A stretch of 64,000 nucleotides of DNA. It comes from Marixanthotalea marina. GTDB taxonomy: Bacteria > Bacteroidota > Bacteroidia > Flavobacteriales > Flavobacteriaceae. The notes under the pieces were generated by a model. The model did not search any database and was not told where the DNA came from. It saw only the letters and a list, made by a program, of their open reading frames with translations. Below are positions 16,492 to 26,833 of the stretch, in pieces; the first letter of the stretch is position 1; each line of letters opens with the position of its first letter. A program made the translations under genes and the position numbers. The DNA is taken from assembly GCA_018883545.1 (NCBI GenBank), contig JAHLEH010000001.1, positions 930,001-994,000 of the forward strand, given 5' to 3'.

Positions 16492-18453
16492 TTATTCTAA
16501 TTCAATTTCAAAAGGCGATGCAGGTAGCCCATCTTGGTTATACAAGTTTGGATTATCCGGGTTATCGGCCCAAGCATATCGCAAAAATTTAGGTTCGGCA
16601 ATGTCATCACTCCAAACAACAACCTTGTTGTCTTCAATTTTTGCCTTCGCCCAAACAAATTTTTTGTCTGCACCTGCTATGGCAAATTCACTTAAAGCTT
16701 CACCGTCATTGGTGATTAGTCCACTACCAATATGATCGAATGTTATTTCGATTTTATTTCCATTCAATACATAATTTTTTACCATAGGTCCAGAATAAAC
16801 CAAATCTTCACCATAGGCCAATTTCAGTCCAGCTAAAGCCATTCGCTCACCAACATCCTTTTTGTTGTCTGGATGAATATCATTCCATTCTCCCAAATCG
16901 ATGTTTACGGTCATAGCAGTATTTGGAATGGCTAAGGCCTTTAATTGCGAGTTTCTTAATTCTGCCCAATTACTTTCGGAAGGCACATAGGACACGTCCA
17001 TAAAATTGGGGAGCTGCGCATAAATTACGGGCATATCAGGACGGTTGAAAACCTCGCGCCAACCATTAATTAAAGCATGCATGTAGTCTTCGTATAATTT
17101 AGCCTGACCGGTATTGCTTTCGCCTTGGTACCATAAAATGCCCTTAAATGGAAATTGCTTGTAGGGAGCAATCATGGCATTATATAACGAGCTAGGCTCG
17201 TTTTGCGGATTGATGCGCCGTGGTCTCGGTTCACCATTATTATTTCTTCTAAAAGCGGAGAAATCCCTTGGTGGAAATACTTCGCCTACTTTATATTGCC
17301 AATAACCTTTTAAATCCACCGTGTCTTTGTCTGTAAAGATATAATAAGGTTTGTCGGGTACAAAACCACCTTTTCCATTGTTGTTTGTTACACGAACAAC
17401 AAAAATGTTTTTACCTGCTTTTAGTAGGTTGGCGGGGATTTTATAACGTCTTTGAGGATATTGATAAGTTTTTTCACCCACTTTTACGCCATTTATATAA
17501 AGTTCGTCGGCATCTACAATCCGCCCCATAAATATGCGACCTTCTTTGTTTTCCATAGATTTAGGAAGTTCAACTTCCCTGCGAAACCATACCACACCAT
17601 TAAGGTCTTTAGCGCCTTGATCTTCCCAATACCCAGGTATATTTATTCTACGCCAGTTTTTGGGTTTGAAATTCACATCGTACCAAGGTAGTTCACCAAT
17701 TAGGCCTTTATCGGTTGGTTTGCTAGGTTCCCTATCGAAAGATGGTGCGTTTCTCATTTGACTGTTTACAAAAGCGGTATCGGCGTTTTCTTCGATGATG
17801 TTTAAAATGTCAGGAAAGTTTTTAAAACCCTCTTTGGGTGTCCAAGCTTCTATAGGTGTTCCGCCCACACTGGCATTGATTAACCCAATGGGGATATGGT
17901 ATTTTTCGTAAATCTTTTTAGCGAAAAAGTAAGCTACTGCCGAAAAAGGCCTTACGTCTTCACCAACTGCTTTAAGCCATTCACCGCCTGCCAAATCATC
18001 TTGTGGGCCAGAAATACTTGTGGTGGTTGGTATTTTAAAATGGCGAATATTCGGGTTATTGGCATTTTTAATTTCATCTTCATAAGCAACATCATGAATA
18101 TCTAGCTCATGTACCATGTTAGATTGTCCTGTGCATAACCAAACATCCCCAATTAAGATGTCTTTTATTTCAATTGTGTTATTTCCAGAAACAGTCATAG
18201 TATATGGGCCTCCGGCATCCATTTTTCGTAAGGTTATGGTCCACTTGCCTTCAGAAGATGTGGTTGTTCTGTATTTTTTTCCTTTAAAGGTTATGGTAAT
18301 TTTTTCGCCTGGAGATCCCCAGCCCCATATTGGGATTTCAGCATTACGTTGCAAAACCAAGCCATCACTTATAAGTTTTGGAAGTTTAACGTTGGCTAAA
18401 CAAGTTGAGATTGAAATTAAAAAAAGAGCTGCTAGTAAATAAATACGCTTCAT
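16492..18453 (-). CDS. Sialate O-acetylesterase (SGNH family)
   Basis: A 653-residue secreted enzyme with a signal peptide (KRIYLLAALFLISISTCLA). The SGNH hydrolase core starts with VWLCTGQSNM (nucleophile Ser111), has WYQGESNTGQ and ends with NDIHPDNKKDVGERM carrying the Asp-x-x-His pair. A beta-galactosidase-like jelly-roll (about 245-370, GVVWFRREVELP) is inserted into the core, as usual for this family. It removes O-acetyl groups from sialic acids or other acetylated sugars in the periplasm. A DUF4386 gene follows after 7 bases. Confidence 0.88.
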   Translation of the reverse strand: MKRIYLLAALFLISISTCLANVKLPKLISDGLVLQRNAEIPIWGWGSPGEKITITFKGKKYRTTTSSEGKWTITLRKMDAGGPYTMTVSGNNTIEIKDILIGDVWLCTGQSNMVHELDIHDVAYEDEIKNANNPNIRHFKIPTTTSISGPQDDLAGGEWLKAVGEDVRPFSAVAYFFAKKIYEKYHIPIGLINASVGGTPIEAWTPKEGFKNFPDILNIIEENADTAFVNSQMRNAPSFDREPSKPTDKGLIGELPWYDVNFKPKNWRRINIPGYWEDQGAKDLNGVVWFRREVELPKSMENKEGRIFMGRIVDADELYINGVKVGEKTYQYPQRRYKIPANLLKAGKNIFVVRVTNNNGKGGFVPDKPYYIFTDKDTVDLKGYWQYKVGEVFPPRDFSAFRRNNNGEPRPRRINPQNEPSSLYNAMIAPYKQFPFKGILWYQGESNTGQAKLYEDYMHALINGWREVFNRPDMPVIYAQLPNFMDVSYVPSESNWAELRNSQLKALAIPNTAMTVNIDLGEWNDIHPDNKKDVGERMALAGLKLAYGEDLVYSGPMVKNYVLNGNKIEITFDHIGSGLITNDGEALSEFAIAGADKKFVWAKAKIEDNKVVVWSDDIAEPKFLRYAWADNPDNPNLYNQDGLPASPFEIELE

Positions 18454-18507
18454 TAGGAAATGGATCTTGATTGATTTTTTAAAAAAATAAGCTGCAAGTT
18501 AATAAAG

Positions 18508-18550
18508 AAACCGCCAATTACTGAAAGATTCTTTAAGTAATTGGCGGTTT
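18508..18550 (-). terminator. Intrinsic terminator after the CarboxypepD-like gene
   Basis: AAACCGCCAATTAC (18508-18521) pairs with GTAATTGGCGGTTT (18537-18550), 14 bp, 29 bases beyond the stop of the minus-strand gene. A/T-rich sequence follows in the minus direction. It separates this gene from the sialate O-acetylesterase gene. Confidence 0.75.
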
Positions 18551-18578
18551 TGTGCTATTAAGCTAGATTATGACGACC

Positions 18579-19832
18579 CTAAGAACGTGCTAATTGTTTT
18601 TTGATTTTTTCAATAGCTGTTTCAATAGATTTTTCGGGTTCAATAATGTTATACTCTCCCCAAAATTCAGGATCGGAAAATCCTGAAGCTTGATCTGTTA
18701 AAATAGTATTGGGTCGAAGCATAATATTGTTTTTAAAAATATGGTTGTCAACTATTTTCCAATCGGTCACAGCCATTTCACTGTTGAGTGTGTATACGCT
18801 ATTAAATAATTTACCTTTCCAGTCTACTTTAAATGTTAACAAGATGTTACTATAAGCATAAAGCCATTTGCCATTTTGGGTTCTGTAGTTTACTCTATAA
18901 GTGGCTTCGGTTGGGAATACATCGACCCGTCTTGGTTTTTTACGAACATACATTTCGCTGGCCATTTGTTTGTTTTCAACATTTAGACTATAAACAGCGC
19001 TTTTAAGTGCCAGATTCGTGGCATCTATGTAGAGTTTCCCAAAATATAAAGGTGTTACAACACCTGGACGTTGTTTGAAATTTACAACATAAACGGGTGT
19101 TTTGTCTATTTGTGTACTTTCACCAAAACTAAATTCATAGTAATCTAAATTTTCTCTATCAAAAATATACTCTGGATACTTTATAATGTCAACATGAAGG
19201 TTGCTGAAAGGACCACCTTGTAATTTTAGAGCAATAGTGTCTAGCCTTGAATAGTCGGTTTTTTTTCTCGCTTTAATAAGTTCTATGTTGTCATTTCTAC
19301 TGCTTTTGTAGGGTTCTTTGTGTATTTGTACTACAGCTTCGGATAAGGAAGCATCACGTCTCCTTTTTTTGATGGTTTCCCTGTAAAAAGCTGTCATTAA
19401 GGTGTTTTCGTTGTTGTAAAGTGTGCTTCGTTTTCTTAAAGTTTCTAGTACAAGAACCTTCGCATTGGAGAATTCAGAAAGTACCATTACCTCATCGAGT
19501 TCGGTTACAGCAGGCTTGAGGCCAATTTTTTCATTAGACGATATGTCACTAATTTTAAGAGTCCTTTTTTCGTATCCTAAATGTGAAATGGTTAAGGAGC
19601 CTTCAATAAGGTTGTCGGGTATTTTAAGTAAAAATTCGCCATCAGTGTTAGAAACGGTACTAATGTTAGAGCCGTCTACAACCAAGTCTGCAAATACCAA
19701 CTCTTTGTTGGTGTCTTGATCAATAATTTTTCCGTTTATCTCTTTATATGATATGTTATCCTGTGCATTTAAAACAAAAGAAACACTCAAAAAAAGAAGA
19801 AAAGCTACTTTTAGTAAAATGTCTTTTTTCAT
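18579..19832 (-). CDS. Carboxypeptidase-regulatory-like (CarboxypepD_reg) domain protein
   Basis: A 417-residue exported protein with a signal peptide (KVAFLLFLSVSFVLNAQ). Residues about 30-105 form a beta-sandwich of the CarboxypepD_reg type: INGKIIDQDTNKELVFADLV, VSNTDGEFLLKIP, LTISHLGYEKRTL. The remainder is a beta-rich region of unknown function common in Bacteroidetes, with KVLVLETLRKR at its start. Such proteins are envelope components related to the N-termini of TonB-dependent receptors. No barrel follows here. It stands alone between a divergent bshC and a terminator. Confidence 0.75.
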   Translation of the reverse strand: MKKDILLKVAFLLFLSVSFVLNAQDNISYKEINGKIIDQDTNKELVFADLVVDGSNISTVSNTDGEFLLKIPDNLIEGSLTISHLGYEKRTLKISDISSNEKIGLKPAVTELDEVMVLSEFSNAKVLVLETLRKRSTLYNNENTLMTAFYRETIKKRRRDASLSEAVVQIHKEPYKSSRNDNIELIKARKKTDYSRLDTIALKLQGGPFSNLHVDIIKYPEYIFDRENLDYYEFSFGESTQIDKTPVYVVNFKQRPGVVTPLYFGKLYIDATNLALKSAVYSLNVENKQMASEMYVRKKPRRVDVFPTEATYRVNYRTQNGKWLYAYSNILLTFKVDWKGKLFNSVYTLNSEMAVTDWKIVDNHIFKNNIMLRPNTILTDQASGFSDPEFWGEYNIIEPEKSIETAIEKIKKQLARS

Positions 19833-20080
19833 TGCCTCGAGAATTAAAGTTTAGCTATATGTTAAGGTAGTAAATATTTTTGTGATTTTATAGTAAATGT
19901 CTGATTTTAACATATTTGTAAGTTTGTTTTGAAGGGGTGTTTAAATTGTAAGAAAGATTTCCTTAGCTTGGCGTGAATAAATGGATTATGAACTCAGAAG
20001 GTTCAACTAAACTCTTAACGTATTTTTTGGATTTTAAAAAACGGAATAACTGTATATTTACATAATTTTTTTAATTGAAT

Positions 20081-21694
20081 ATGCAGAGTAAACAAGTACC
20101 ATTCTCTAAAACTGGCTATTTTTCATCGCTTATTTGTGATTACATTAACCAAAAACCAGAATTGGAGATTCTATACAACAGGTTTCCGAGCTTAGAAAAT
20201 TTTAAACTACAAATTCAGGAAAAAAGTAATTCTGAATTTACAAACCAAACGAGTAGAGATATATTGGTGGATGTTCTAAAAGAGCAATATTCAAATATTG
20301 ATACTTCAGAACTTACCTCGGTACATATAGAAAGCCTGAAATTAGAAAATACGTTTACCATCACCACTGGGCATCAGCTTAATCTGTTTACTGGTCCATT
20401 GTATTTTCTCTATAAAATAATCTCCACCATCAATTTAACCACAAGGTTAAAGCAGGAGTACCCAGAGTATAATTTTGTGCCTGTGTATTGGATGGCTACT
20501 GAAGATCATGATTTTGAAGAAATTAATTACTTCAATTTTAAAGGGAAGAAAATCCATTGGGAAAAAAATGCTAGTGGTGCAGTAGGTGTGTTGGATACTG
20601 ATGGACTTAAAGAGGTGCTCGATTTATTTGCATTAGATTTAGGCCATACCAAAAATGCAGACTACCTAACGGCGCTTTTTAAAAAGGCTTATGTAGAGCA
20701 TAAAAATCTAACCGACGCAACGCGTTATTTGGCCAATGAATTGTTTAAGTCGCATGGATTGGTAATTATTGATGCAGCCGATAAAGCCTTAAAAAGAGAA
20801 TTTATTCCGTTTGTTAAAGACGAATTATTGAACCAAACATCGTTTCAAGAAGTATCGAAAACAATCGAAAACATAAACACTATTGAAAACCAACCACCTT
20901 ATGGTATTCAAGTGAACCCCCGTGAAATCAACTTATTTTACATTAAAGACAATTTACGAGAACGTATTGTTTTTGAAGAAGGAGTTTTCAAGGTTTTGAA
21001 TACCGATATTGTTTGGAATGAAAATGAGATCTTGGCGCATGCGTCTGAAGTGCCAGAACGGTTTTCTCCAAATGTAGTCATGCGTCCATTGTATCAAGAG
21101 GTTATTTTGCCCAATCTGTGTTATATTGGCGGAGGCGGAGAATTGGCTTATTGGTTTCAGCTAAAAGGTTTTTTTGATGCTGTTAAGGTGTCATTCCCAA
21201 TATTGTTACTTAGGAATTCGGTTTTAATTCAAACCGAAAAGCAAGCTGAAAAACTTAAAAAACTCAACATTTCCAGTACAGATGTTTTCTTGGAGCGTGA
21301 TACCTTCATCAATAAAAAGGTAAGGGAAATTTCAAATATCGACATTGATTTTTCACCTCAAAAAAAACATTTAAAAGCGCAGTTTGAAGATTTGTATCAA
21401 TTGGCAGAGCAAACCGATACATCCTTTTTAGGGGCAGTAAAAGCCCAAGAGGTGAAACAAATTAAAGGATTGGAACATCTTGAAAAGCGTTTGCTAAAGG
21501 CCCAAAAGCGAAAACTTGCCGATGAGGTTTCAAGAATGACCGATATTAAAAACGAACTATTCCCCAATCAAGGGTTACAGGAGCGTAACACCAATTTTTC
21601 TGAGTTTTATCTGGAATATGGCGACCAATTAATCCCAAGTCTGGTAGATAATCTAGATCCACTAAATACCGAATTCACAATACTTACCTTATAG
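20081..21694 (+). CDS. bshC: Bacillithiol biosynthesis cysteine-adding enzyme BshC
   Basis: The 537-residue product matches BshC in length and pattern: an N-terminal FSKTGYFSSLICDYI segment, TITTGHQLNLFTGPLYFLYKI near residue 112, VYWMATEDHDFEEIN near 140, and the C-terminal coiled coil before an LFPNQGLQERN motif. BshC adds cysteine to glucosaminyl-malate in the last step of bacillithiol synthesis, the low-molecular-weight thiol of Firmicutes and many Bacteroidetes. The frame also allows a TTG at 20075, but the ATG at 20081 gives a normal start. It is transcribed with the decarboxylase and guaA in the same direction, although each has its own -10-like element. Confidence 0.92.
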   Translation: MQSKQVPFSKTGYFSSLICDYINQKPELEILYNRFPSLENFKLQIQEKSNSEFTNQTSRDILVDVLKEQYSNIDTSELTSVHIESLKLENTFTITTGHQLNLFTGPLYFLYKIISTINLTTRLKQEYPEYNFVPVYWMATEDHDFEEINYFNFKGKKIHWEKNASGAVGVLDTDGLKEVLDLFALDLGHTKNADYLTALFKKAYVEHKNLTDATRYLANELFKSHGLVIIDAADKALKREFIPFVKDELLNQTSFQEVSKTIENINTIENQPPYGIQVNPREINLFYIKDNLRERIVFEEGVFKVLNTDIVWNENEILAHASEVPERFSPNVVMRPLYQEVILPNLCYIGGGGELAYWFQLKGFFDAVKVSFPILLLRNSVLIQTEKQAEKLKKLNISSTDVFLERDTFINKKVREISNIDIDFSPQKKHLKAQFEDLYQLAEQTDTSFLGAVKAQEVKQIKGLEHLEKRLLKAQKRKLADEVSRMTDIKNELFPNQGLQERNTNFSEFYLEYGDQLIPSLVDNLDPLNTEFTILTL

Positions 21695-21733
21695 CTTCTC
21701 CTAACTGAAAGAGGTTTAATAAATTCTTAATCT

Positions 21734-21741
21734 TAACTTTG
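21734..21741 (+). promoter_or_regulatory. -10 element of the decarboxylase gene
   Basis: TAACTTTG is a perfect TAnnTTTG match, 21 bases upstream of the ATG at 21763. Confidence 0.5.
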
Positions 21742-21762
21742 TAGGAAGTAAAGATATTTGCC

Positions 21763-23136
21763 ATGCATAAAATAGATATTGAATTGGTAGAAATGACTAT
21801 GGATATCATGAAATATGCCATAGATAGGATTTCTTCAACCGACCGAAAAATAGGGAAGCCAAAATCTGCCGAAGACCTGAAAGCTCTGGTAGGTGAAACC
21901 ATTACCGAAAAAGGGATTGGAGGCGAGTTTGCTTTTAATTTGTGGAAAAAACATTTAATGCATGCCAATGTATCTATCGACCATCCAAGACATTTGGCTT
22001 TCGTACCAGCGTCGCCAACCAGAGCAGCTATTATGTTCGATTTGGTAACCTCTGCATCCAGTATTCATGGCGCGTATTGGATGGAAGGTGCTGGGGGAAT
22101 TTTCTGTGAAAATGAAGCCATGAAGTGGATGGTTTCCTTAACGGGATTGCCAGAAAGTGCTTTTGGTGTGTTTACCAGTGGAGGTACAGCTGCGAATCTG
22201 TCGGCTATTGTAACAGCAAGGGAATATTGGCGCAGTTTGGATGAAAAAAATAAGAATGAAAAAGGATTGATTATTACATCGTCAGGGGCACACTCGTCTG
22301 TAAAAGCCATGGCTAAAGTGGTAGATGCCGATGTGTTGTTTGTTGAAACCGAAGATAAGATGTTTGCAACCAATCTTCAAGACAAAATAGATGCTTTAGA
22401 TGAAAACCAACGCAAGCGTTTGTTTGTAGTGGTTGCAACTGGTGGCACTACCAATGCCGGCATTATAGACGATTTAGGAGGTATTGCGAGCATCTGTAAA
22501 AAAGAAAATCTTTGGTTTCATGTAGATGCGGCCTATGGAGGCGGTGCTTTGTTGGCCGATTCCGTTAGACATTTGTTTAAAGGCATTGAAGAAGCCGATA
22601 GCATTACTATCGATCCCCATAAGTGGATGTTTTCACCATACGATTGTGGTGCCGTAATTTATAAAAACCCAGAGTTAGCAAAACAAGCACACGAACAGGA
22701 AGGTTCTTATTTGGATATTTTTAAAGACGAGGGGGCTCGGGGGTTTAATCCAGCCGATTACCAAATTCAGTTAACGCGTCGGGTTAGAGGCTTGCCTTTG
22801 TGGTTTTCATTGGCCATGCATGGTACCGATAGGTATAAACAAGCGGTAGAGCGGGGTATTGAATTAGCCCAAATTGCTGGAAAATTGATTGAAGAAAAGC
22901 CTTTTGTTGAATTGGTAAGAGAACCTAGTTTATCTTGTGTGGTCTTTAGAAGAATAGGTTGGAAACCTGAAGATTATACGCATTGGACTTACGAAAACCA
23001 TGAGAAAGGCATGGCTTTGGTAACGCCTACCAAATGGAAAAAAGGGAATGCTTATGAAACGGTATCACGTTTTTGTTTTATAAATCCAGATACCACAGAA
23101 AACGATATTGAAATGATATTGGATTCGATGGTTTAA
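21763..23136 (+). CDS. PLP-dependent group II amino-acid decarboxylase
   Basis: A 457-residue fold-type I PLP enzyme. It has GVFTSGGTAANLSAI (cofactor phosphate binding), ATGGTTNAGIIDD, the WFHVDAAYGG segment with the cofactor-pairing Asp, and the Schiff-base lysine Lys287 in TIDPHKWMF. This matches the family of glutamate, aromatic and other L-amino-acid decarboxylases. The substrate cannot be assigned from these motifs. It lies between bshC and guaA and has its own -10 element. Confidence 0.85.
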   Translation: MHKIDIELVEMTMDIMKYAIDRISSTDRKIGKPKSAEDLKALVGETITEKGIGGEFAFNLWKKHLMHANVSIDHPRHLAFVPASPTRAAIMFDLVTSASSIHGAYWMEGAGGIFCENEAMKWMVSLTGLPESAFGVFTSGGTAANLSAIVTAREYWRSLDEKNKNEKGLIITSSGAHSSVKAMAKVVDADVLFVETEDKMFATNLQDKIDALDENQRKRLFVVVATGGTTNAGIIDDLGGIASICKKENLWFHVDAAYGGGALLADSVRHLFKGIEEADSITIDPHKWMFSPYDCGAVIYKNPELAKQAHEQEGSYLDIFKDEGARGFNPADYQIQLTRRVRGLPLWFSLAMHGTDRYKQAVERGIELAQIAGKLIEEKPFVELVREPSLSCVVFRRIGWKPEDYTHWTYENHEKGMALVTPTKWKKGNAYETVSRFCFINPDTTENDIEMILDSMV

Positions 23137-23188
23137 AAAATTAATTCAAAAAATATAATATCCCATTCGCCATTATAAAATCTATTGT

Positions 23189-23196
23189 TATTTTTG
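23189..23196 (+). promoter_or_regulatory. -10 element of guaA, three bases from the ATG
   Basis: TATTTTTG is a perfect TAnnTTTG match and ends only three bases before the guaA ATG at 23200. Transcription from it would start at or just inside the ATG, giving a leaderless or nearly leaderless mRNA. Confidence 0.45.
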
Positions 23197-23199
23197 CGC

Positions 23200-24735
23200 A
23201 TGCAACATAACAAGGTACTTATTTTAGATTTTGGCTCGCAATACACACAGCTTATTGCTAGAAGAGTTAGAGAATTGAACATTTATTGTGAAATTCACCC
23301 TTACAACAAAATTCCAACAACTGTTTCAGATTATAACGCGGTCATCCTTTCAGGAAGTCCGTTCTCCGTAAGAGGAGAGGATGCGCCGCATCCTGATTTA
23401 TCACAAATACGAGGCAAAAAACCATTATTGGCCGTTTGTTACGGGGCACAGTATTTGGCTCATTTTTCAGGTGGTGAAGTGGCGCCTTCCAATACAAGGG
23501 AATATGGTCGAGCCAATTTATCATTCATTAAAAAAGAAGAAGCCTTTTTTGATAACATAAATGAGGGCAGCCAAGTTTGGATGAGCCATAGTGATACCAT
23601 AAAACATTTGCCAGAAAACGGTATCTTGATAGCTAGTACAAGAGATGTTAAAAATGCCGCTTATCGTATTGAAGGTGAAGAAACCTATGCAATTCAGTTC
23701 CACCCGGAAGTGTACCATTCTACCGATGGCAAGCAATTATTGGAAAACTTTTTGGTGCATATTGCCGGTGTAAACCAAGATTGGACACCGCAATCGTTTG
23801 TTGAGGAAACCGTAGAGGAACTCCAAAATAAACTAGGTAATGATAAGGTTGTTTTAGGACTTTCGGGAGGTGTTGATTCTTCAGTCGCAGCCGTATTGCT
23901 TCATAAAGCTATTGGTAAAAATCTCTATTGCATTTTTGTGAATAACGGATTGCTTCGCAAGAATGAATTCGAAAGTGTCTTGAAGCAATACGAAGGTATG
24001 GGGCTTAATGTAAAAGGGGTTGATGCTTCCAAGCGTTTTTTAGATGCCTTGGCGGGAATAGACGATCCTGAGAAAAAACGTAAAGCCATTGGTAATGCCT
24101 TTATAGAAGTATTCGACGACGAAGCGCATCAAATAAAAGATGTTACTTGGTTGGCACAGGGCACTATTTATCCTGATGTTATCGAAAGTGTGTCGGCTAC
24201 AGGTGGACCTTCAGCGACTATAAAAAGTCACCATAATGTGGGAGGGCTGCCAGATTTTATGAAATTGAAAGTGGTGGAGCCTTTAAAAGCATTGTTTAAA
24301 GATGAAGTAAGACGCGTAGGAGCTACCTTGGGTATCAATCCGGAATTATTGGGTAGACATCCATTTCCAGGGCCAGGCTTGGCCATTCGTATTTTGGGCG
24401 ATATTACAGCTGAAAAAGTGAGGATTCTCCAAGAAGTAGATGCTATTTTCATTAACGGCTTGCGCGAATGGGGCTTGTACGATAAAGTATGGCAAGCTGG
24501 CGCTATGTTGTTGCCAGTAAATAGCGTGGGCGTTATGGGTGATGAACGAACGTATGAAAAATGTGTAGCGCTAAGAGCTGTGGAAAGTACCGATGGTATG
24601 ACAGCCGATTGGGTGAATCTGCCGTATGAATTTCTTCAAAAAACATCAAACGATATAATAAATAAAGTAAAAGGCGTTAATAGAGTAGTTTACGATATTA
24701 GTTCGAAGCCACCTGCTACGATTGAATGGGAGTAA
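23200..24735 (+). CDS. guaA: GMP synthase (glutamine-hydrolysing)
   Basis: A 511-residue two-domain enzyme that converts XMP to GMP with ATP and glutamine. The class I amidotransferase domain has [19 protein letters not shown] at the start, the nucleophile Cys in [13 protein letters not shown] and the His-Glu pair in [10 protein letters not shown]. The ATP-pyrophosphatase domain has the P-loop [13 protein letters not shown], and the C-terminal dimerisation region has [15 protein letters not shown] and ends [13 protein letters not shown] at 23185 lengthens the frame, but the ATG at 23200 matches the conserved start of the family. Confidence 0.97.
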   Translation: MQHNKVLILDFGSQYTQLIARRVRELNIYCEIHPYNKIPTTVSDYNAVILSGSPFSVRGEDAPHPDLSQIRGKKPLLAVCYGAQYLAHFSGGEVAPSNTREYGRANLSFIKKEEAFFDNINEGSQVWMSHSDTIKHLPENGILIASTRDVKNAAYRIEGEETYAIQFHPEVYHSTDGKQLLENFLVHIAGVNQDWTPQSFVEETVEELQNKLGNDKVVLGLSGGVDSSVAAVLLHKAIGKNLYCIFVNNGLLRKNEFESVLKQYEGMGLNVKGVDASKRFLDALAGIDDPEKKRKAIGNAFIEVFDDEAHQIKDVTWLAQGTIYPDVIESVSATGGPSATIKSHHNVGGLPDFMKLKVVEPLKALFKDEVRRVGATLGINPELLGRHPFPGPGLAIRILGDITAEKVRILQEVDAIFINGLREWGLYDKVWQAGAMLLPVNSVGVMGDERTYEKCVALRAVESTDGMTADWVNLPYEFLQKTSNDIINKVKGVNRVVYDISSKPPATIEWE

Positions 24736-24852
24736 TCGCGTTTCAACCAGAATAGCACTTTTATAATTATATTTATGGGCTGCTACATCTTTTTGATTGT
24801 AGTAGTCGTATATTAACCTGTAAAACCAATGAATATGGGGTTGCAGTTATTT

Positions 24853-24869
24853 TTGGCATACTATATGCA
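24853..24869 (+). promoter_or_regulatory. Sigma-54-like -24/-12 promoter of the LysM gene
   Basis: TTGGCATACTATATGCA has GG and GC exactly 12 bases apart, and matches the -24 half TTGGCA fully and the -12 half TTGCA in all but one base. It lies 37 bases upstream of the ATG at 24907. No better TAnnTTTG was seen close to this start. Confidence 0.4.
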
Positions 24870-24906
24870 ATGTTTTGTTGAATGATTAAAAGCAAAAACA
24901 GATTAC

Positions 24907-26832
24907 ATGATTAAATTCTTTTCAGTATTAAGCTTTATTTTACTTTTCAGTTTTACTATAAATGCCCAAAACTACAGTACGCATAGTGTTAAAGAAGGGG
25001 AAACCATAGAAGGTATTGCTAAGCGCTATTATGTTAGTCCAAGCGATATTTATGCTCTAAACCCTGAAACCAAGAAGGGATTAAAACCAAATATTGTTTT
25101 GATAATTCCTATCTCCAAAGCAAATAAACCAATAGTTACCGTTACTAAAGAATTGCAAGGTTTTAAAACCCACAGAACGTCGCGCAAGGAAACATTGTAT
25201 GGTATAGCAAAAGAATATGGCGTGACTGAAGACGACATAAAAAAGTACAATACTTTTTTGTATGCCAATGTGCTTCAAAAAGGGGATAAGCTTCAAATAC
25301 CAGTGTTTAAGGTAACAGAAGTAGTTGAAGAAAATCCATCTACAAAAACATACACAGTAAAGCCAAAAGAAGGCAAATGGCGAATAGCTTATAAATTTGG
25401 TATTTCTATTAGTGATTTAGAGGCTTTAAATCCTAATATGGGTGAAGTGCTGCAAGCCGGACAACAAATAAATGTGCCTAATATTAATGATACTGATGTT
25501 AAAGTTATAGATGAAAAATATAGCTATTATGAAGTTAAACCTAGAGAAGGTTTTTATCGCTTAAAAGTTGAACATGGTTTAGAGCAAGAAGAATTAGAGG
25601 CTTTAAATCCGGGCTTGGCTGAAACTGGATTGAAAGCTGGTATGTGGTTAAAAGTTCCGTTTTCCAGTGAATTTCAGCTAGGTAGTGAAAGTCCGAGTAT
25701 TAATTTGGTCAATAAGATAACCGATTATGAGACAAAGCACATTGCCGTTATGTTGCCTTTTAGGCTCAATAGGGTAACGATTGATTCCATAGAAGATACT
25801 AAAAACAGGTTGAACAAGGATGCGTATTTAAAATCTTCCATCGATTTTTACACAGGGGTTTTAACGGCGATAGATTCTTTAAAAAAACTGGGAATTTCTT
25901 TAAAAGTGGATGTTTACGATACCAAAAACGAGGTAAGCGAAGTTTCCAATATTTTAAGAACCCATAATTTTGAAAATGTGGATGCGGTTATAGGGCCTTT
26001 AACACCATCTTGTTTTGATAGGGTAGTAGCAGATTTAAGCTCTTATAAAATACCAGTAATATCACCAAACAGTTCTAAGCTGAACTTGCAGGAGCACGTG
26101 TTTCAGTCCATTCCTCCAGACGACTTGTTTAAAACCAAAGTGGTTAATTATTTTAAGGCCGATACTGTGCCCAATAATATTGTAATTGTTTCCGATTCTG
26201 AAAATGCGGCAACTTCCAGAGCATTACAACAGGAGTTTAGTTTTTCCAAAATTATTTTTTCCAGAAAAAATAAGGATGGTAAGGATGAAAACTATATCAT
26301 GCGCGAAGACATACGAAACGTACTTAAGCCAGGCAAGAACATTGTGTTTTTGGAAACTAAAGATGAAGGCTATGTATCTAATGTAACCAGTTTATTAAGT
26401 GCTTTAAATGGAAAAAGGCGCAATGAAAAATCGGAAGCCGAAAAGCCAATGCAGATTATCTTAACCACGACCATGATGAGCAAGGCTTTTGAAAGCGACC
26501 AGATTAAAAACGAGCATTTGTCGTCGCTAAATTTTGTTTTTGCATCTGAATCGAAATCGTACAACGATGCCAATAATCCATTTGTTAAAAACTACGAGAA
26601 AACCTATGCTTTAACGCCAAGTAAAGTAGCTGTTAGAGGTTTTGATTTGACTATGGATACGGTGTTGCGATTGGTGACTTCGGAAGACTTATACCTATCG
26701 GCCAACGAAGCGCCATTAACGGAGTATGTAGAAAATAAATTTGCCTATAAAAAGAAGTTAATAGGAGGGTATTACAACGATTCTGTGTACTTGCTAAAAT
26801 ACCAGGATTTAAATATTGTTGAGGTAAAATAA
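24907..26832 (+). CDS. Exported LysM-repeat protein with periplasmic-binding-like domain
   Basis: A 641-residue protein with a signal peptide (FSVLSFILLFSFTINAQ). Four LysM-type repeats follow at about 25-70, 85-130, 145-190 and 205-250, for example THSVKEGETIEGIAKRYYVSPSDIYALNP and HRTSRKETLYGIAKEYGVTEDDI. From about residue 275 there is a fold resembling type 1 periplasmic binding proteins (HIAVMLPFRLN, DAVIGPLTPSCFDRVVADLS, IPVISPNSSK). It probably binds peptidoglycan and has a cell-wall role. A DUF3820 gene begins one base after its stop. Confidence 0.82.
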   Translation: MIKFFSVLSFILLFSFTINAQNYSTHSVKEGETIEGIAKRYYVSPSDIYALNPETKKGLKPNIVLIIPISKANKPIVTVTKELQGFKTHRTSRKETLYGIAKEYGVTEDDIKKYNTFLYANVLQKGDKLQIPVFKVTEVVEENPSTKTYTVKPKEGKWRIAYKFGISISDLEALNPNMGEVLQAGQQINVPNINDTDVKVIDEKYSYYEVKPREGFYRLKVEHGLEQEELEALNPGLAETGLKAGMWLKVPFSSEFQLGSESPSINLVNKITDYETKHIAVMLPFRLNRVTIDSIEDTKNRLNKDAYLKSSIDFYTGVLTAIDSLKKLGISLKVDVYDTKNEVSEVSNILRTHNFENVDAVIGPLTPSCFDRVVADLSSYKIPVISPNSSKLNLQEHVFQSIPPDDLFKTKVVNYFKADTVPNNIVIVSDSENAATSRALQQEFSFSKIIFSRKNKDGKDENYIMREDIRNVLKPGKNIVFLETKDEGYVSNVTSLLSALNGKRRNEKSEAEKPMQIILTTTMMSKAFESDQIKNEHLSSLNFVFASESKSYNDANNPFVKNYEKTYALTPSKVAVRGFDLTMDTVLRLVTSEDLYLSANEAPLTEYVENKFAYKKKLIGGYYNDSVYLLKYQDLNIVEVK

Positions 26833-26833
26833 T

